DNA from: Pirellula sp. SH-Sr6A
Lineage (GTDB): Bacteria; Planctomycetota; Planctomycetia; Pirellulales; Pirellulaceae
Direction of reading: 5' to 3'
NCBI RefSeq assembly: GCF_001610875.1
Contig: NZ_CP011272.1
Coordinates: forward strand, 2,461,988 to 2,525,987
DNA: 64,000 nt
The notes below the pieces were generated by a model. It was not told the origin of the DNA. It made no database searches and saw only the letters and a program-made list of their open reading frames with translations. The first letter of the stretch is position 1; each line of letters begins with the position of its first letter. This document shows positions 1 through 9,500 of the stretch, piece after piece. The position numbers and the translations under genes were made by a program.

Positions 1-330
1 AGGCCCCCAAAAATCGAGCCGCAGAGAGCCATGAGGATGGAAAACGGTAGTCTCTTGCCCAGTGAATTCTTATCCCCTGGAGTCATTCTCTCGACATGGC
101 TAATGGAGGGCTCGTACGGGTTCACGGGTGTGGCGCTCGGTTCGCCACCCCGTAGAGTTCGATCCGCATTCATTCGTCTTCCTGCGGTTTAGTTGGCAAT
201 AAGTTCTAGCTACGGTCCTCAACTATATCCAATCGATTTCCCCACTACCACCATCGGTCGCCAACGGTATCCCATCACCTCCCTCGCCCCTCCGCCCCAG
301 AACGCCCCCCCAAAAAAGCCCCCAACCACC
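1..330. other. No gene seen; one strong hairpin
   Basis: No reading frame here has coding character. The clearest structure is an inverted repeat at 124-153, an 11-bp stem with one bulged T and a 7-nt loop. It could be a terminator remnant or part of a structured RNA running in from the left edge. I recognise no RNA family. Confidence 0.5.
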
Positions 331-403
331 GGGGACACTCACCACCAACTGGGGACACTCACCACTTTTTGAGGGACACTCACCAACACTGGGGACACTC
401 ACC
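331..403. repeat. Four GGGGACACTCAC repeats downstream of the RAYT gene
   Basis: Four copies of the 12-mer GGGGACACTCAC (the third begins with A) start at 331, 351, 372 and 391. They lie in direct orientation with irregular 19-21 nt spacing. The same 12-mer, in the same orientation, forms the core of the large array at 1903-2890 on the other side of the transposase gene. The transposase is therefore bracketed by one repeat family. Confidence 0.9.
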
Positions 404-629
404 ATTTTTTGACACAAGACACTGGGAGACACTGGGGGTGGGAAGTGGGGAGTGGCCCCCCGAAGGTGGGGGCGAGAGGGGGTGGTTCGAGGGGAATGGG
501 GGCCGAGGGGCGGTCAAAGACGGGTTTTTGGACCGTTTGACTCTCGAGGCGCGCAGCGGCGAACCCAGTGCCGCTCCAAGGGTCACTCTCAAAGAAGAAG
601 ATGCTCGCGGCCTGTACGGCTACAAGCTC

Positions 630-1736
630 TTAAGAAGGTCGCTGGAATCGCGGACAGTAGATCTGCCGCTGGGTGACCAGCGTTCGAGCCTCCTTCATAC
701 TGCGCACACTTCCAGCCGCCAATGAGAACATTCGACTGAAATGGGTCGTGTAGTCGATCCAACGCTCGGGATCCAATCCCAACCGCTCCAACACCGGAGG
801 CACCTCCTCGGGTGTAAACCCTTTCTTGCCTTCCCGGATAATCCTCGCCGTCGCATCCAATAGCTGGATATAGTTCATCGATGACAACGGTACCACGCCC
901 TTGTCACTGCAACGCTTCTTCGTCTTGCTCGGTTTGCTCCCCTGGCTTCCTCTCTCATCGATCAGCTCTATCGGGGCTAAATACGCGTCTGGTAACAGAC
1001 GCTGTGGCAAGGCAGGATCTTCGCTGGGCGCTGGGAACTGCGGCGATTCCGTTTGAGTTCCCTCCGGGGGCGGTTCCGGCTTGGCAAGCTCCTGCTTCAG
1101 GGCTGCGATTCGCTGGGCTACCGACGTGTACTGGGATGCCTCGAGCGTCTGGGCTACCTGGGCGCGGATGGGATTCAAATCCACATAGCTCACGCAGGCC
1201 AAGATGGCTTCGTCATCGAGCAACCGCACCGCCTTGAACCGGCCATTGAAGAGACGGCCCGTCTCTTGGAGCTCCAGGTTGGCGCGCTTGGCGACTCGCT
1301 GGCAAAGGATGCGCATCCACCACGAGATATCGCTGAGCCGCAATCGGATCTCTTTCAACTTCTCGGGCTTGGTGCGGATCGCATCGAGCTCCTTTTCGTT
1401 GGGCTCCGCTGGAGTCTTGTCTTTGTTCTTCCTCTTGGGACACATCAACATCCAGCGCCTGGCCACTTCGGTATCGTCCCACTCTTGGACAATGTCGGGG
1501 CGAGACCGCAAGACCGAGTGGAAGTGGTTGCTCATGATGGCATGACCTAGGACGTCGATGCCAAAGTACTGGGCTTGCTCCTCGATCTGCTTGGTGATCC
1601 AGAGACCGCGATGGCTGTGATCTTTGCGGGTGAGAGCATCATCGCCGAGCAAGAAGTACTTGCGAACAATGGTGGCGATGGTGTGGACCGTAGCGACTTC
1701 GTCGGGACGGTAGATATCGGCGCGGGCGCTGCGCAT
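630..1736 (-). CDS. RAYT-like REP-associated transposase (Y1/HUH, IS200-like)
   Basis: 368 residues from the preferred ATG at 1736. The frame stays open further upstream, to 1928, but that part is translated repeat DNA. The HUH metal-binding motif appears as SNHFHSVLRSRPD (His71, His73). The later segment SYVDLNPIRAQ resembles the NP-R-A signature of TnpA-REP proteins, and Tyr184 there is one candidate nucleophile. Y1 proteins of this type nick single-stranded DNA and are linked to repeated palindromes next to their own gene. Here copies of one 12-mer flank the gene on both sides. The C-terminal 130 residues are Pro/Glu/Lys rich and look like a lineage-specific extension. There is no partner tnpB. 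Family is secure; activity and repeat recognition are inferred. Confidence 0.85.
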   Translation of the reverse strand: MRSARADIYRPDEVATVHTIATIVRKYFLLGDDALTRKDHSHRGLWITKQIEEQAQYFGIDVLGHAIMSNHFHSVLRSRPDIVQEWDDTEVARRWMLMCPKRKNKDKTPAEPNEKELDAIRTKPEKLKEIRLRLSDISWWMRILCQRVAKRANLELQETGRLFNGRFKAVRLLDDEAILACVSYVDLNPIRAQVAQTLEASQYTSVAQRIAALKQELAKPEPPPEGTQTESPQFPAPSEDPALPQRLLPDAYLAPIELIDERGSQGSKPSKTKKRCSDKGVVPLSSMNYIQLLDATARIIREGKKGFTPEEVPPVLERLGLDPERWIDYTTHFSRMFSLAAGSVRSMKEARTLVTQRQIYCPRFQRPS

Positions 1737-1902
1737 GATCTGAATTCCTTGGGCGAAAGGGAAAACATCGGCAAAACAAGGGACGATTCGTTCGGGTTGC
1801 CGGGCACGATCCTGTGCATAGAAGTGATTGGAGCGTCTCGAGACCCCAGATACAAGAGTGGGGAAGGGGGCGCCAAAAAGATTTTTCAGGACACCGGAAA
1901 TG

Positions 1903-2890
1903 GGGACATTCACGCGCACTAGGGACACTCACGCGTACTAGGGACACTCACGCGTACTGGGGACACTCACGCGTACTGGGGACACTCACGAGGACTGGGG
2001 ACACTCACGAGGACTGGGGACACTCACGAGGACTGGGGACACTCACGAGGACTGGGGACACTCACGAGGACTGGGGACACTCACGAGGACGGGGGACACT
2101 CACGAGGACGGGGGACACTCACGAGGTCGGGGGACACTCACGAGGTCGGGGGACACTCACGAGGACGGGGGACTCTCACGAGGACGGGGGACTCTCACGA
2201 GGACGGGGGACTCTCACGAGGACGGGGGACTCTCACGAGGACGGGGGACTCTCACGAGGACGGGGGACTCTCACGAGGACGGGGGACTCTCACGAGGACG
2301 GGGGACTCTCACGAGGACGGGGGACTCTCACGAGGACGGGGGACTCTCACGAGGACGGGGGACTCTCACGAGGACGGGGGACTCTCACGAGGACGGGGGA
2401 CTCTCACGAGGACGGGGGACTCTCACGCGTACTGGGGACACTCACGAGGACTGGGGACACTCACGAGGACTGGGGACACTCACGAGGACTGGGGACACTC
2501 ACGAGGACTGGGGACACTCACGAGGACGGGGGACACTCACGAGGACGGGGGACACTCACGAGGACGGGGGACACTCACGAGGACGGGGGACACTCACGAG
2601 GACGGGGGACACTCACGAGGACGGGGGACACTCACGAGGACGGGGGACACTCACGAGGACGGGGGACACTCACGAGGACGGGGGACACTCACGAGGACGG
2701 GGGACACTCACGAGGACGGGGGACACTCACGAGGACGGGGGACACTCACGAGGACGGGGGACACTCACGAGGACGGGGGACACTCACGAGGACGGGGGAC
2801 ACTCACGAGGACGGGGGACTCTCACGAGGACGGGGGACTCTCACGAGGACGGGGGACTCTCACGAGGACGGGGGACTCTCGACTGGACGG
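1903..2890. repeat. Tandem array of about 52 x 19-bp units
   Basis: Each unit is a 12-nt core (GGGGACACTCAC, or the ACTCTC variant) plus a 7-nt tail (GCGTACT, GAGGACT, GAGGACG or GAGGTCG). The period is exactly 19 bp. Variants lie in blocks: GCGTACT tails, then GAGGACT, then GAGGACG, then a long run with the ACTCTC core. At about 2425 a GCGTACT unit recurs and the same order of blocks follows to 2890. The array abuts the 5' side of the transposase gene. The 361-residue open frame across it is an artefact of periodicity. Seven-nt tails are too short for CRISPR spacers. Confidence 0.95.
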
Positions 2891-2959
2891 GGGCGATGAT
2901 ATTCGGATTGGCCAGGCAATTGGGGTGGGCGATTTAGGGGTGCGTCAGGGATGCTACAT

Positions 2960-2976
2960 GGATAGGCATGCTATCC
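2960..2976 (-). terminator. Hairpin after ppk1 (weak terminator)
   Basis: A 6-bp perfect inverted repeat (GGATAG/CTATCC, 5-nt loop) lies directly after the ppk1 stop codon. No U-run follows on the minus strand, so termination is only suggested. Confidence 0.35.
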
Positions 2977-2978
2977 TC

Positions 2979-5090
2979 CTAGGATTGGCCGGCTGCTTTG
3001 TGGGGCTCAAAAGTGGTGCGAGCCGCGTGTTCTGCTTGCTTGATCGCTTGCACTGCCGAATCGTAGAGGGCCCGCTGGGCACGGAATTTGGCATGTGAAC
3101 CTTCCACTTCGATTCTCTCGTATCGTCCCTCCGCGTTTAACCGCCACGAGTTTTGATTGTCGCGAAAATAGGTGTCGAGGATCTCCATCAATCGATGCTT
3201 GGACACTGTATCTTCCAAAGGGACTAATAACTCGACCCGTCGATCGAAGGAACGAGGCATCCAGTCCGCGCTGCTAATAAATACCGCGTCATCTCCACCG
3301 TGATAGAAGTACAAGACCCGTGCATGCTCGAGAAAACGATCCACGATGCTTACTACAGAAATGTTGTCACTCAACCCTGGAACTCCGGGTCTGAGACAAC
3401 ATATTCCGCGTACGTTGAGCCGTATCACAACCCCCGCTTGGCTCGCTTCATACAGCGCTGCAATTATCTCTGGATCCACCAATGCATTCATCTTTGCGGC
3501 AATATACGCTTTATGGCCGTTCTTTTTGTTTTGTGTCTCAACCTGAATTAGCGATAAAAGCTTTTTTCGTAGGCCGAGCGGGGCAGAATCGAGTTTGTCG
3601 TAAGGCTGCGGTTGGCTGTACCCCGTGATGGCGTTGATGAAGGAACTGGCGTCGCGACCAAGCGATTCGTTGCACGTAAAGTAGCTTATATCGCTGTAAA
3701 TGCGCGATGTCACCTCATTGTAGTTGCCTGTGCCAAAGTGAACGTATCGCACAATACCGGATGCTTCTCTTCGAACGACGATACAAACCTTCGCATGGGT
3801 CTTCAATCCGCGCACGCCATAAACCACTTGCACGCCTGATTTTTCAAGTTCCCTCGCCCACTCGATATTCCGTTGCTCGTCAAAACGGGCCTTGAGTTCC
3901 ACGATCGCCGTTACGTACTTGCCCCTCTCGGCCGCCGATTTCAGGGCCGCAACGATGGGACTCTTCCGGCTGGTCCTGTAGAGAACTTGCTTGATCGCAA
4001 GGACATCGGGGTCTTTCGAAGCTTCTTCGATGAAGCGTACGACGGGTTCAAAACTCTCATAGGGGTGGCAAAGCAATACATCGCGCTCGGCAATCGTCTC
4101 GAACATGCTTTGGGACGGATCAATTACCGGAGATCGTTGCGGAACCCAGGCCGTGTCTTTCAACGCTGGAAAACCCTCTATGTCCGCGACGTACATCATG
4201 CTTGAGAGATCAAGCGGACCGGGAATTCGAAAAACGTCTTGCGGCTTTAATCGCAGTCTAGCCGTGAGAAACTCGACCGTGGGGTCCGATGCCTTGGACT
4301 CGATTTCAATGCGCACGAATCCCGCCGACCGGCGGGAATGCAGCACTTCTTCCATTCCAAGCATGAGATCTGATGCGCTATCTTCTCGTACTGATACATC
4401 TGCATTTCGAGTTACCCGAAATGCAACACATTCCTCGACCCGCTTTCCGGGGTAGTACTCCTCGATGAAGTGGGAGGCAACATCCTCAAGCAGCGCGTAG
4501 GAATAGCCCTTATCGCTGGGTAACGTGATAAATCGCGATAGCGCTTTTCCTACCGGCACAATGGCGAATCGATGAGGCTTCTCCGAGTCTCCGCTTGCCA
4601 TGCGAACACACAGGTGCATCCCTAGGTTCGCAAGAATAGGAAAGGGACCTTCTGGGTCGATATCCATCGGCGAAATGACGGGATAGGCTTCTTCGCGGAA
4701 GAATCGGACGAGCGTTTCGCGGTGTCGAGCAGAGGCCTTGGCAGCTGAGACTCGCTCCAATCCTTCGGCCGTCAGTGTCGGCTCGATCTGCGTCAGAAAA
4801 CAGTTGTATTGGTCGCGAATGATAGCGTGAACGCGTTCATCAATTTGCTCGAGTTGCTGGGAAACCGTGAGCCCACTCGGATCGCTCGTCTCGACGCCTT
4901 GCGATTGCTGCAATTGCAACCCGCCCACACGCACCATGAAGAACTCGTCCATGTTACTGGCGGTGATCGCGAGAAATTTCAATCTTTCTAGGACCGGAAC
5001 CTTCGAATAGAGGGCTTGCTCCAAAACCCGCTGATTGAATTCCAGCCAACTAAGCTCTCGATTGATGAAATGGGATTTGTTGGGTTTCAT
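2979..5090 (-). CDS. ppk1: Polyphosphate kinase 1
   Basis: 703 residues, the usual PPK1 length. The enzyme reversibly transfers the ATP gamma-phosphate onto polyphosphate. The N-terminus (NRELSWLEFNQRVLEQA, then ITASNMDEFFMVRVGGL) is the classical PPK1 N-domain. LKTHAKVC contains His432, matching the autophosphorylated His435 of the E. coli enzyme, and HFGTGNYNE and SSADWMPRSFDRRVE belong to the two phospholipase-D-like catalytic domains. It follows rpsI on the same strand but is separated from it by a terminator at 5152-5179, so it is probably transcribed alone. No ppx lies alongside. Confidence 0.97.
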   Translation of the reverse strand: MKPNKSHFINRELSWLEFNQRVLEQALYSKVPVLERLKFLAITASNMDEFFMVRVGGLQLQQSQGVETSDPSGLTVSQQLEQIDERVHAIIRDQYNCFLTQIEPTLTAEGLERVSAAKASARHRETLVRFFREEAYPVISPMDIDPEGPFPILANLGMHLCVRMASGDSEKPHRFAIVPVGKALSRFITLPSDKGYSYALLEDVASHFIEEYYPGKRVEECVAFRVTRNADVSVREDSASDLMLGMEEVLHSRRSAGFVRIEIESKASDPTVEFLTARLRLKPQDVFRIPGPLDLSSMMYVADIEGFPALKDTAWVPQRSPVIDPSQSMFETIAERDVLLCHPYESFEPVVRFIEEASKDPDVLAIKQVLYRTSRKSPIVAALKSAAERGKYVTAIVELKARFDEQRNIEWARELEKSGVQVVYGVRGLKTHAKVCIVVRREASGIVRYVHFGTGNYNEVTSRIYSDISYFTCNESLGRDASSFINAITGYSQPQPYDKLDSAPLGLRKKLLSLIQVETQNKKNGHKAYIAAKMNALVDPEIIAALYEASQAGVVIRLNVRGICCLRPGVPGLSDNISVVSIVDRFLEHARVLYFYHGGDDAVFISSADWMPRSFDRRVELLVPLEDTVSKHRLMEILDTYFRDNQNSWRLNAEGRYERIEVEGSHAKFRAQRALYDSAVQAIKQAEHAARTTFEPHKAAGQS

Positions 5091-5151
5091 AAGAATGCCG
5101 GGAATCGCTTTTCATTCCGGTTGTGAGTCAACCGATTCCTTTTAATGCGCA

Positions 5152-5179
5152 AAAACCCGAGGTGTAAACCTCGGGTTTT
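5152..5179 (-). terminator. Terminator of the rplM-rpsI operon
   Basis: Inverted repeat AAAACCCGAGG...CCTCGGGTTTT with a 6-nt loop. The T-rich arm trails on the minus strand, 51 nt after the rpsI stop codon and before ppk1. Confidence 0.85.
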
Positions 5180-5229
5180 GCGTGATGAATGTTTCGTAAA
5201 TCGAATCTTCCCGGATAAGCAAAGATCGA

Positions 5230-5643
5230 TTAACGCTTCGAGAACTGAACGCCTCGGCGAGCCCCTCGAAGGCCGTACTTCTTGCGTTCCTTCATGCGGG
5301 AATCGCGAGTGAGGAATCCGTCGTCCCGAAGAGCGTTGAAGTTCTCTTCACTGAGCCCAACCAGTGCACGAGCAAGACCCATGCGGAGAGCTCCAGCTTG
5401 ACTGATGACACCACCGCCGGATACGCGAGCGACCACGTCGACTTTATCACGGTGCGCTACGTGATCCAAAGTCTCCACGACCAAACGTCGTTCGCCATCG
5501 TTGGGGAAATACTCCTCGAAAGGACGATCGTTGACGGTGATCTTTCCTGTCCCCGGGCGAATGCGCACGCGAGCGACCGCCGTTTTGCGTCGACCTGTAC
5601 CGAGGGAATCTCCGCTTATTTTATCTTTTTTTGCGGTTAACAT
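5230..5643 (-). CDS. rpsI: 30S ribosomal protein S9
   Basis: 137 residues. GTGRRKTAVARVRIRPGTGKITVN at the N-terminus and the basic tail ending KKYGLRGARRGVQFSKR are diagnostic for bacterial S9, whose C-terminal tail reaches the decoding site. It is downstream of rplM on the same strand, the conserved L13-S9 order. The 156-nt gap between the two is longer than usual. The frame continues a few residues upstream of the universal core, as is common for S9. Confidence 0.97.
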   Translation of the reverse strand: MLTAKKDKISGDSLGTGRRKTAVARVRIRPGTGKITVNDRPFEEYFPNDGERRLVVETLDHVAHRDKVDVVARVSGGGVISQAGALRMGLARALVGLSEENFNALRDDGFLTRDSRMKERKKYGLRGARRGVQFSKR

Positions 5644-5799
5644 CCGTTTGTCTTTCGGAATCGCTTGTTGTTGTTACCGTAAACCGATTTCGGCTCTTAG
5701 GTCGATTGACGCCAAGGCCACTTCGTAGAGCGTTTTCGCAATCGCTCTCCCTGCCGCGAGCGACAGAATCACACTCTACCGCCCGCAACTCCGCTCCGT

Positions 5800-6249
5800 C
5801 TAGCTCTTCTTCACGAATGGAGCCGGGATTGGCTCTTGAGCTTGGTGAGGGTGATCTGGGCCAGCGTACACCTTCAGTTTCGCCAACATGTGGCGACCAA
5901 GGTTGTTCTTAGGCAGCATTCGCTTCACAGCGAACTTGACCAAGTCCGTTGGCTTTCGTTCCAGACGCTCTGCGTAGCTTTCCATCTTTTGGCGGTTGTA
6001 GCCGTTGTACCAAGCGTAATGTCGCACGTTGAGCTTGTTGCCCGACATGACGACCTTTTCCGCGTTGACAACAACGACGTATTCACCCGTATCAACGTGC
6101 GGCGTGTATTCGGGACGGTGCTTACCCATCAATACGGTGGCGATCTCGCTCGCCAATCGTCCAAGAACACAGTCGGTCGCATCGACGATGTACCACTTTT
6201 GCTCAACGGAGTGAGGCTTTGCGACGTAGGTTTTAGGTTGTGCTACCAT
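5800..6249 (-). CDS. rplM: 50S ribosomal protein L13
   Basis: 149 residues. Diagnostic segments are KWYIVDATDCVLGRLAS, GKHRPEYTPHVDTGEYVVVVNAEKV and MLPKNNLGRHMLAKLKVY. L13 is an early-assembly protein of the large subunit. It is the first gene of the rplM-rpsI transcription unit on the minus strand, with its promoter presumably in 6250-6566. Confidence 0.97.
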   Translation of the reverse strand: MVAQPKTYVAKPHSVEQKWYIVDATDCVLGRLASEIATVLMGKHRPEYTPHVDTGEYVVVVNAEKVVMSGNKLNVRHYAWYNGYNRQKMESYAERLERKPTDLVKFAVKRMLPKNNLGRHMLAKLKVYAGPDHPHQAQEPIPAPFVKKS

Positions 6250-6566
6250 TTCAAAACTCGGAGGGAAAACGGCCCCTGAACCATGTGGTTCGTCACTAAT
6301 CCCCTCGAAACGCTGAAAATGCCGGGAATTAAGGTGGGAGAGTATATCGGTCGCGGGAAGGGATCACAAGTGCTTTTGATGGCCGAATTCTCCGGTATTT
6401 CGCAGGCTCGCGCGTCCCAGGTGCCGAACTTAGTTCCTGCGGGTTAGGTGTACCGGAGTTCAGATTTCGCAGGTATAACGATCACGCAGGGTTTTATCAA
6501 GTTTTCCGATTTTGTCCTTTTGGAGGTTTCTTTACATTCCAGGAGGGCATTTTTGGCAAACATTTT
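6250..6566. other. Divergent intergenic region, rplM / FAAL fusion
   Basis: No gene I would defend. The region should hold the minus-strand rplM promoter and the plus-strand promoter of the fusion gene at 6567. A purine-rich AGGAGGG at 6541-6547 is the best ribosome-binding candidate for the latter, but it lies about 20 nt from the annotated GTG. Confidence 0.5.
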
Positions 6567-9500
6567 GTGGTTCATAGGGGTCAACACGTGTTGGATTTGA
6601 AAGGGCTTTTTGCCCCCCACCCGTTGCCAACTGGCGACATCATCGATGCGCTTCGTTATTGGGCCAACGTTGCGCCCAACAAGGTTGCCTTCTACTACAC
6701 GGACGGGGAGACCGATAGCGACCAATCTCTCACCTATGCCGAACTCGATCACGCCGCGAGGGCGGTGGCGGTTCGAATTCTCGAGAATCACAAGCCAGGC
6801 GAGCGAGGCTTGCTTCTTTACCCTCCCACCATGGAGTTCGTGATCGGGTTTTTCGGGTGCCTTTATGCCGGTTGCGTGGCGGTGCCAGCCTATCCCCCTC
6901 GGCGCAGCCGCAAGGGCGCTCGCATCCAAGGCATCGCGCAGGATTGCCGCGCGCAGTTCGCGCTGACGACCAGCGATACGGTCGCCCAAATCTTGAAAGA
7001 TGAGGGGATGAAGGCAGAGACCGAGTCGATGCGTCTGCTCGGAACCGATTCGGTCGACCGCTCCATTGCGATTCAATACCAAGAACTTCCGGTCGACCCG
7101 CGTTCGCTGGCGGTGCTCCAGTACACTTCCGGCTCGACGGGGCAGCCGAAGGGGGTCATGCTCACCCATGATAATTTGCTCAAAAACTGCGAAATGATTG
7201 CGCAGTTGTTTCAAAACAACCATGAGAAACGGGGAGTCAGCTGGCTCCCGATGTACCACGACATGGGCTTGGTAGGAGGAGTCCTGTCGCCGGTTTACAT
7301 GTCGGCAACGATGACTCTGATGAGCCCGATGTCGTTCATGCAGCGACCGATTCGATGGCTCAAAACGATAAGCAAGTACAAAGCCACTACCAGCGGTGGC
7401 CCCAATTTTGCCTATCAGCTCTGTATCGATAAGGTCACCGAGGAAGAACTGGACGAGCTAGACCTTTCCAGTTGGGAGGTTGCGTTCAACGGCGCAGAAC
7501 CCGTCCGCGCCTCGACGTTGGAGATGTTCACTCGCAAGTTCTCGAAATGCGGTTTCTCCCACCGATCGCACTTCCCCTGCTATGGCATGGCGGAAACGAC
7601 GTTGATCGTAACCGGCGGACCTTTCCAACAGCCGCCTGTTATCCGCGCATTCGATAGTCGAAAGCTCGATGCCAGAATCGTCACTCCAGTGGACTCCAAT
7701 GCTGCAGAGGCTCGCGGTATGGTGGGGTGTGGTCGTGCGACGGAAAACGAGAAAGTTCTGATCGTCGACTCCGAGACCAAGAAGCCGCTTGGGGATGAGT
7801 TGATCGGCGAGATTTGGGTTCAAAGCCCAAGCGTTGGAAAAGGTTATTGGGAGAAGGAGGAGCTGTCCAAAGAGACGTTCCAAGCGATCACATCGGACGG
7901 GCAGGGGCCGTTTTTGCGAACAGGAGATTTGGGATTCTGGAGCGAAAACCAACTCTATGTCGCTGGCCGCGTGAAGGACTTGATCATCGTCCGCGGCGTC
8001 AACCGCTACCCGCAGGACATTGAGGAAACGGTCGAACAATGTCACGAATCGATATCTTCGTCCGCGGCGGCCGCATTCGCCGATGATTCGGGGCCTCGGG
8101 AAAGGTTGATCATCGCGGTCGAAGTCCAGCGTTCTCTCGAAGCGGATTGGGGCCCAGCGGTGCAGTCGATCCGGAGGGCGGTGACCCAGGTCCATGAACT
8201 ACCGCCGGACGCCGTCGTCCTAGTGCGTCATGGTTCGCTCCCGCGCACGTCGTCGGGCAAGATTCAACGGCACGCTTGCCTCCGCGGATTCCGCGAAAAC
8301 AGTTTTCGGGTAATTCACCAATGGCTTTCGTGGGAAGAGGAGCTCCCAGGGCAATCGCCGATGATCGCTGCGGCGACCGTCGACGATTTGAAGTCCGGGT
8401 TCCAACGCAACACCGGAACCAAGAAGACACGCGATCCTGACCCCGCCGTGGTGGAGTTGGTACGGCGTGCGGTGAAGTCTGTTGCGCAGGAGAGAGCCAA
8501 GCTCCTGGACTTGGACACCAACGTCATCGTCGATTTGGGATTGGATAGTCTCGAGCGACTCCAAATCGCGCACACGCTGGAAAACGCGGTGGGAGGACGG
8601 TTCCCCGAAGAAGTTCTACAAGAAATCGAAACAGTCCGAGAAATCGCCGAGGCTATCGAGCAGCACTTCGGGAAAGACCGAATTCGAGAGGACTTGGTCG
8701 CTTCGGAATCGGACCAGCCCGCGCCACGAGAAGTTGCACCGGAGGACTATCGTTTTGAGCTTATGCCGGAGTACCGGCGACTCAAGCAGATGATGTCGCA
8801 GTTTGACATGACAGGCATCCCGAACCCGTACTTCTCGGTGCACGAAGGGTTGACGCGCGACACGACCACCGTGGCAGGGAGGCAGTTGATTAGCTTTGCG
8901 AGTTACAACTATCTTGGGATGAGCGGCGACCCGACCGTCACCGAGGCGGTGATCCAATCGGTAAAGAAGTACGGAACGAGTGTATCGGCGTCGCGATTGG
9001 TGAGCGGTGAGAAGGATATTCACCGCGTTCTCGAGCAGGAGATTGCTCGCTGGGTCGGGGTGGAGGATTCTGTCGTCTTCGTCGGCGGTCATTCGACCAA
9101 CGAGACGGTCATCGGGCATCTAACCGGTCCCAATGACTTGATTTTGCACGATGCCCTTTCTCACAACAGCATCGTCCAAGGGGCCATACTATCGGGAAGT
9201 CGCCGTAGAGCATTTGCGCATAACAGCTATGAAGCCTTGGATGAGGCGTTGACCGAACTTCGGACTCGCTATCGCCGTGTGTTGGTGATCGTAGAAGGTG
9301 TCTACAGCATGGACGGGGATTACCCCGAGCTCCCCGCCTTTATCGAAGTCTGCAAGAAACACAAATGTTGGTTGATGGTAGACGAAGCGCACTCCATCGG
9401 AACGATGGGAACTCATGGTCGAGGTATCGCAGAGCACTTCGGCATCGACCCAACCGATGTTGATATCTGGATGGGGACTCTCAGCAAATCATTCGGCTCC

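Noticed and set aside
1053-1550. Plus-strand frame of 165 residues opposite the transposase
   Set aside because: Complement of the HUH transposase gene; no independent evidence.
1903-2890. Possible CRISPR array
   Set aside because: Unit cores are 12 nt, tails are only 7 nt and mostly identical, with no cas genes nearby.
1814-2899. 361-residue open frame with Gly/His/Ser/Arg/Thr repeats
   Set aside because: It is the 19-bp array read in one frame; 3 x 19 bp gives a 19-residue period automatically, and stops are absent because of the repeat. No start signal or domain.
6283-6447. 54-residue plus-strand frame upstream of the FAAL fusion
   Set aside because: It overlaps the expected rplM promoter and has no recognisable motif and no clear ribosome-binding site; too weak to call.
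7458-8195. 245-residue minus-strand frame inside the FAAL domain
   Set aside because: Shadow of the adenylation domain; His/Arg-rich composition typical of antisense frames.
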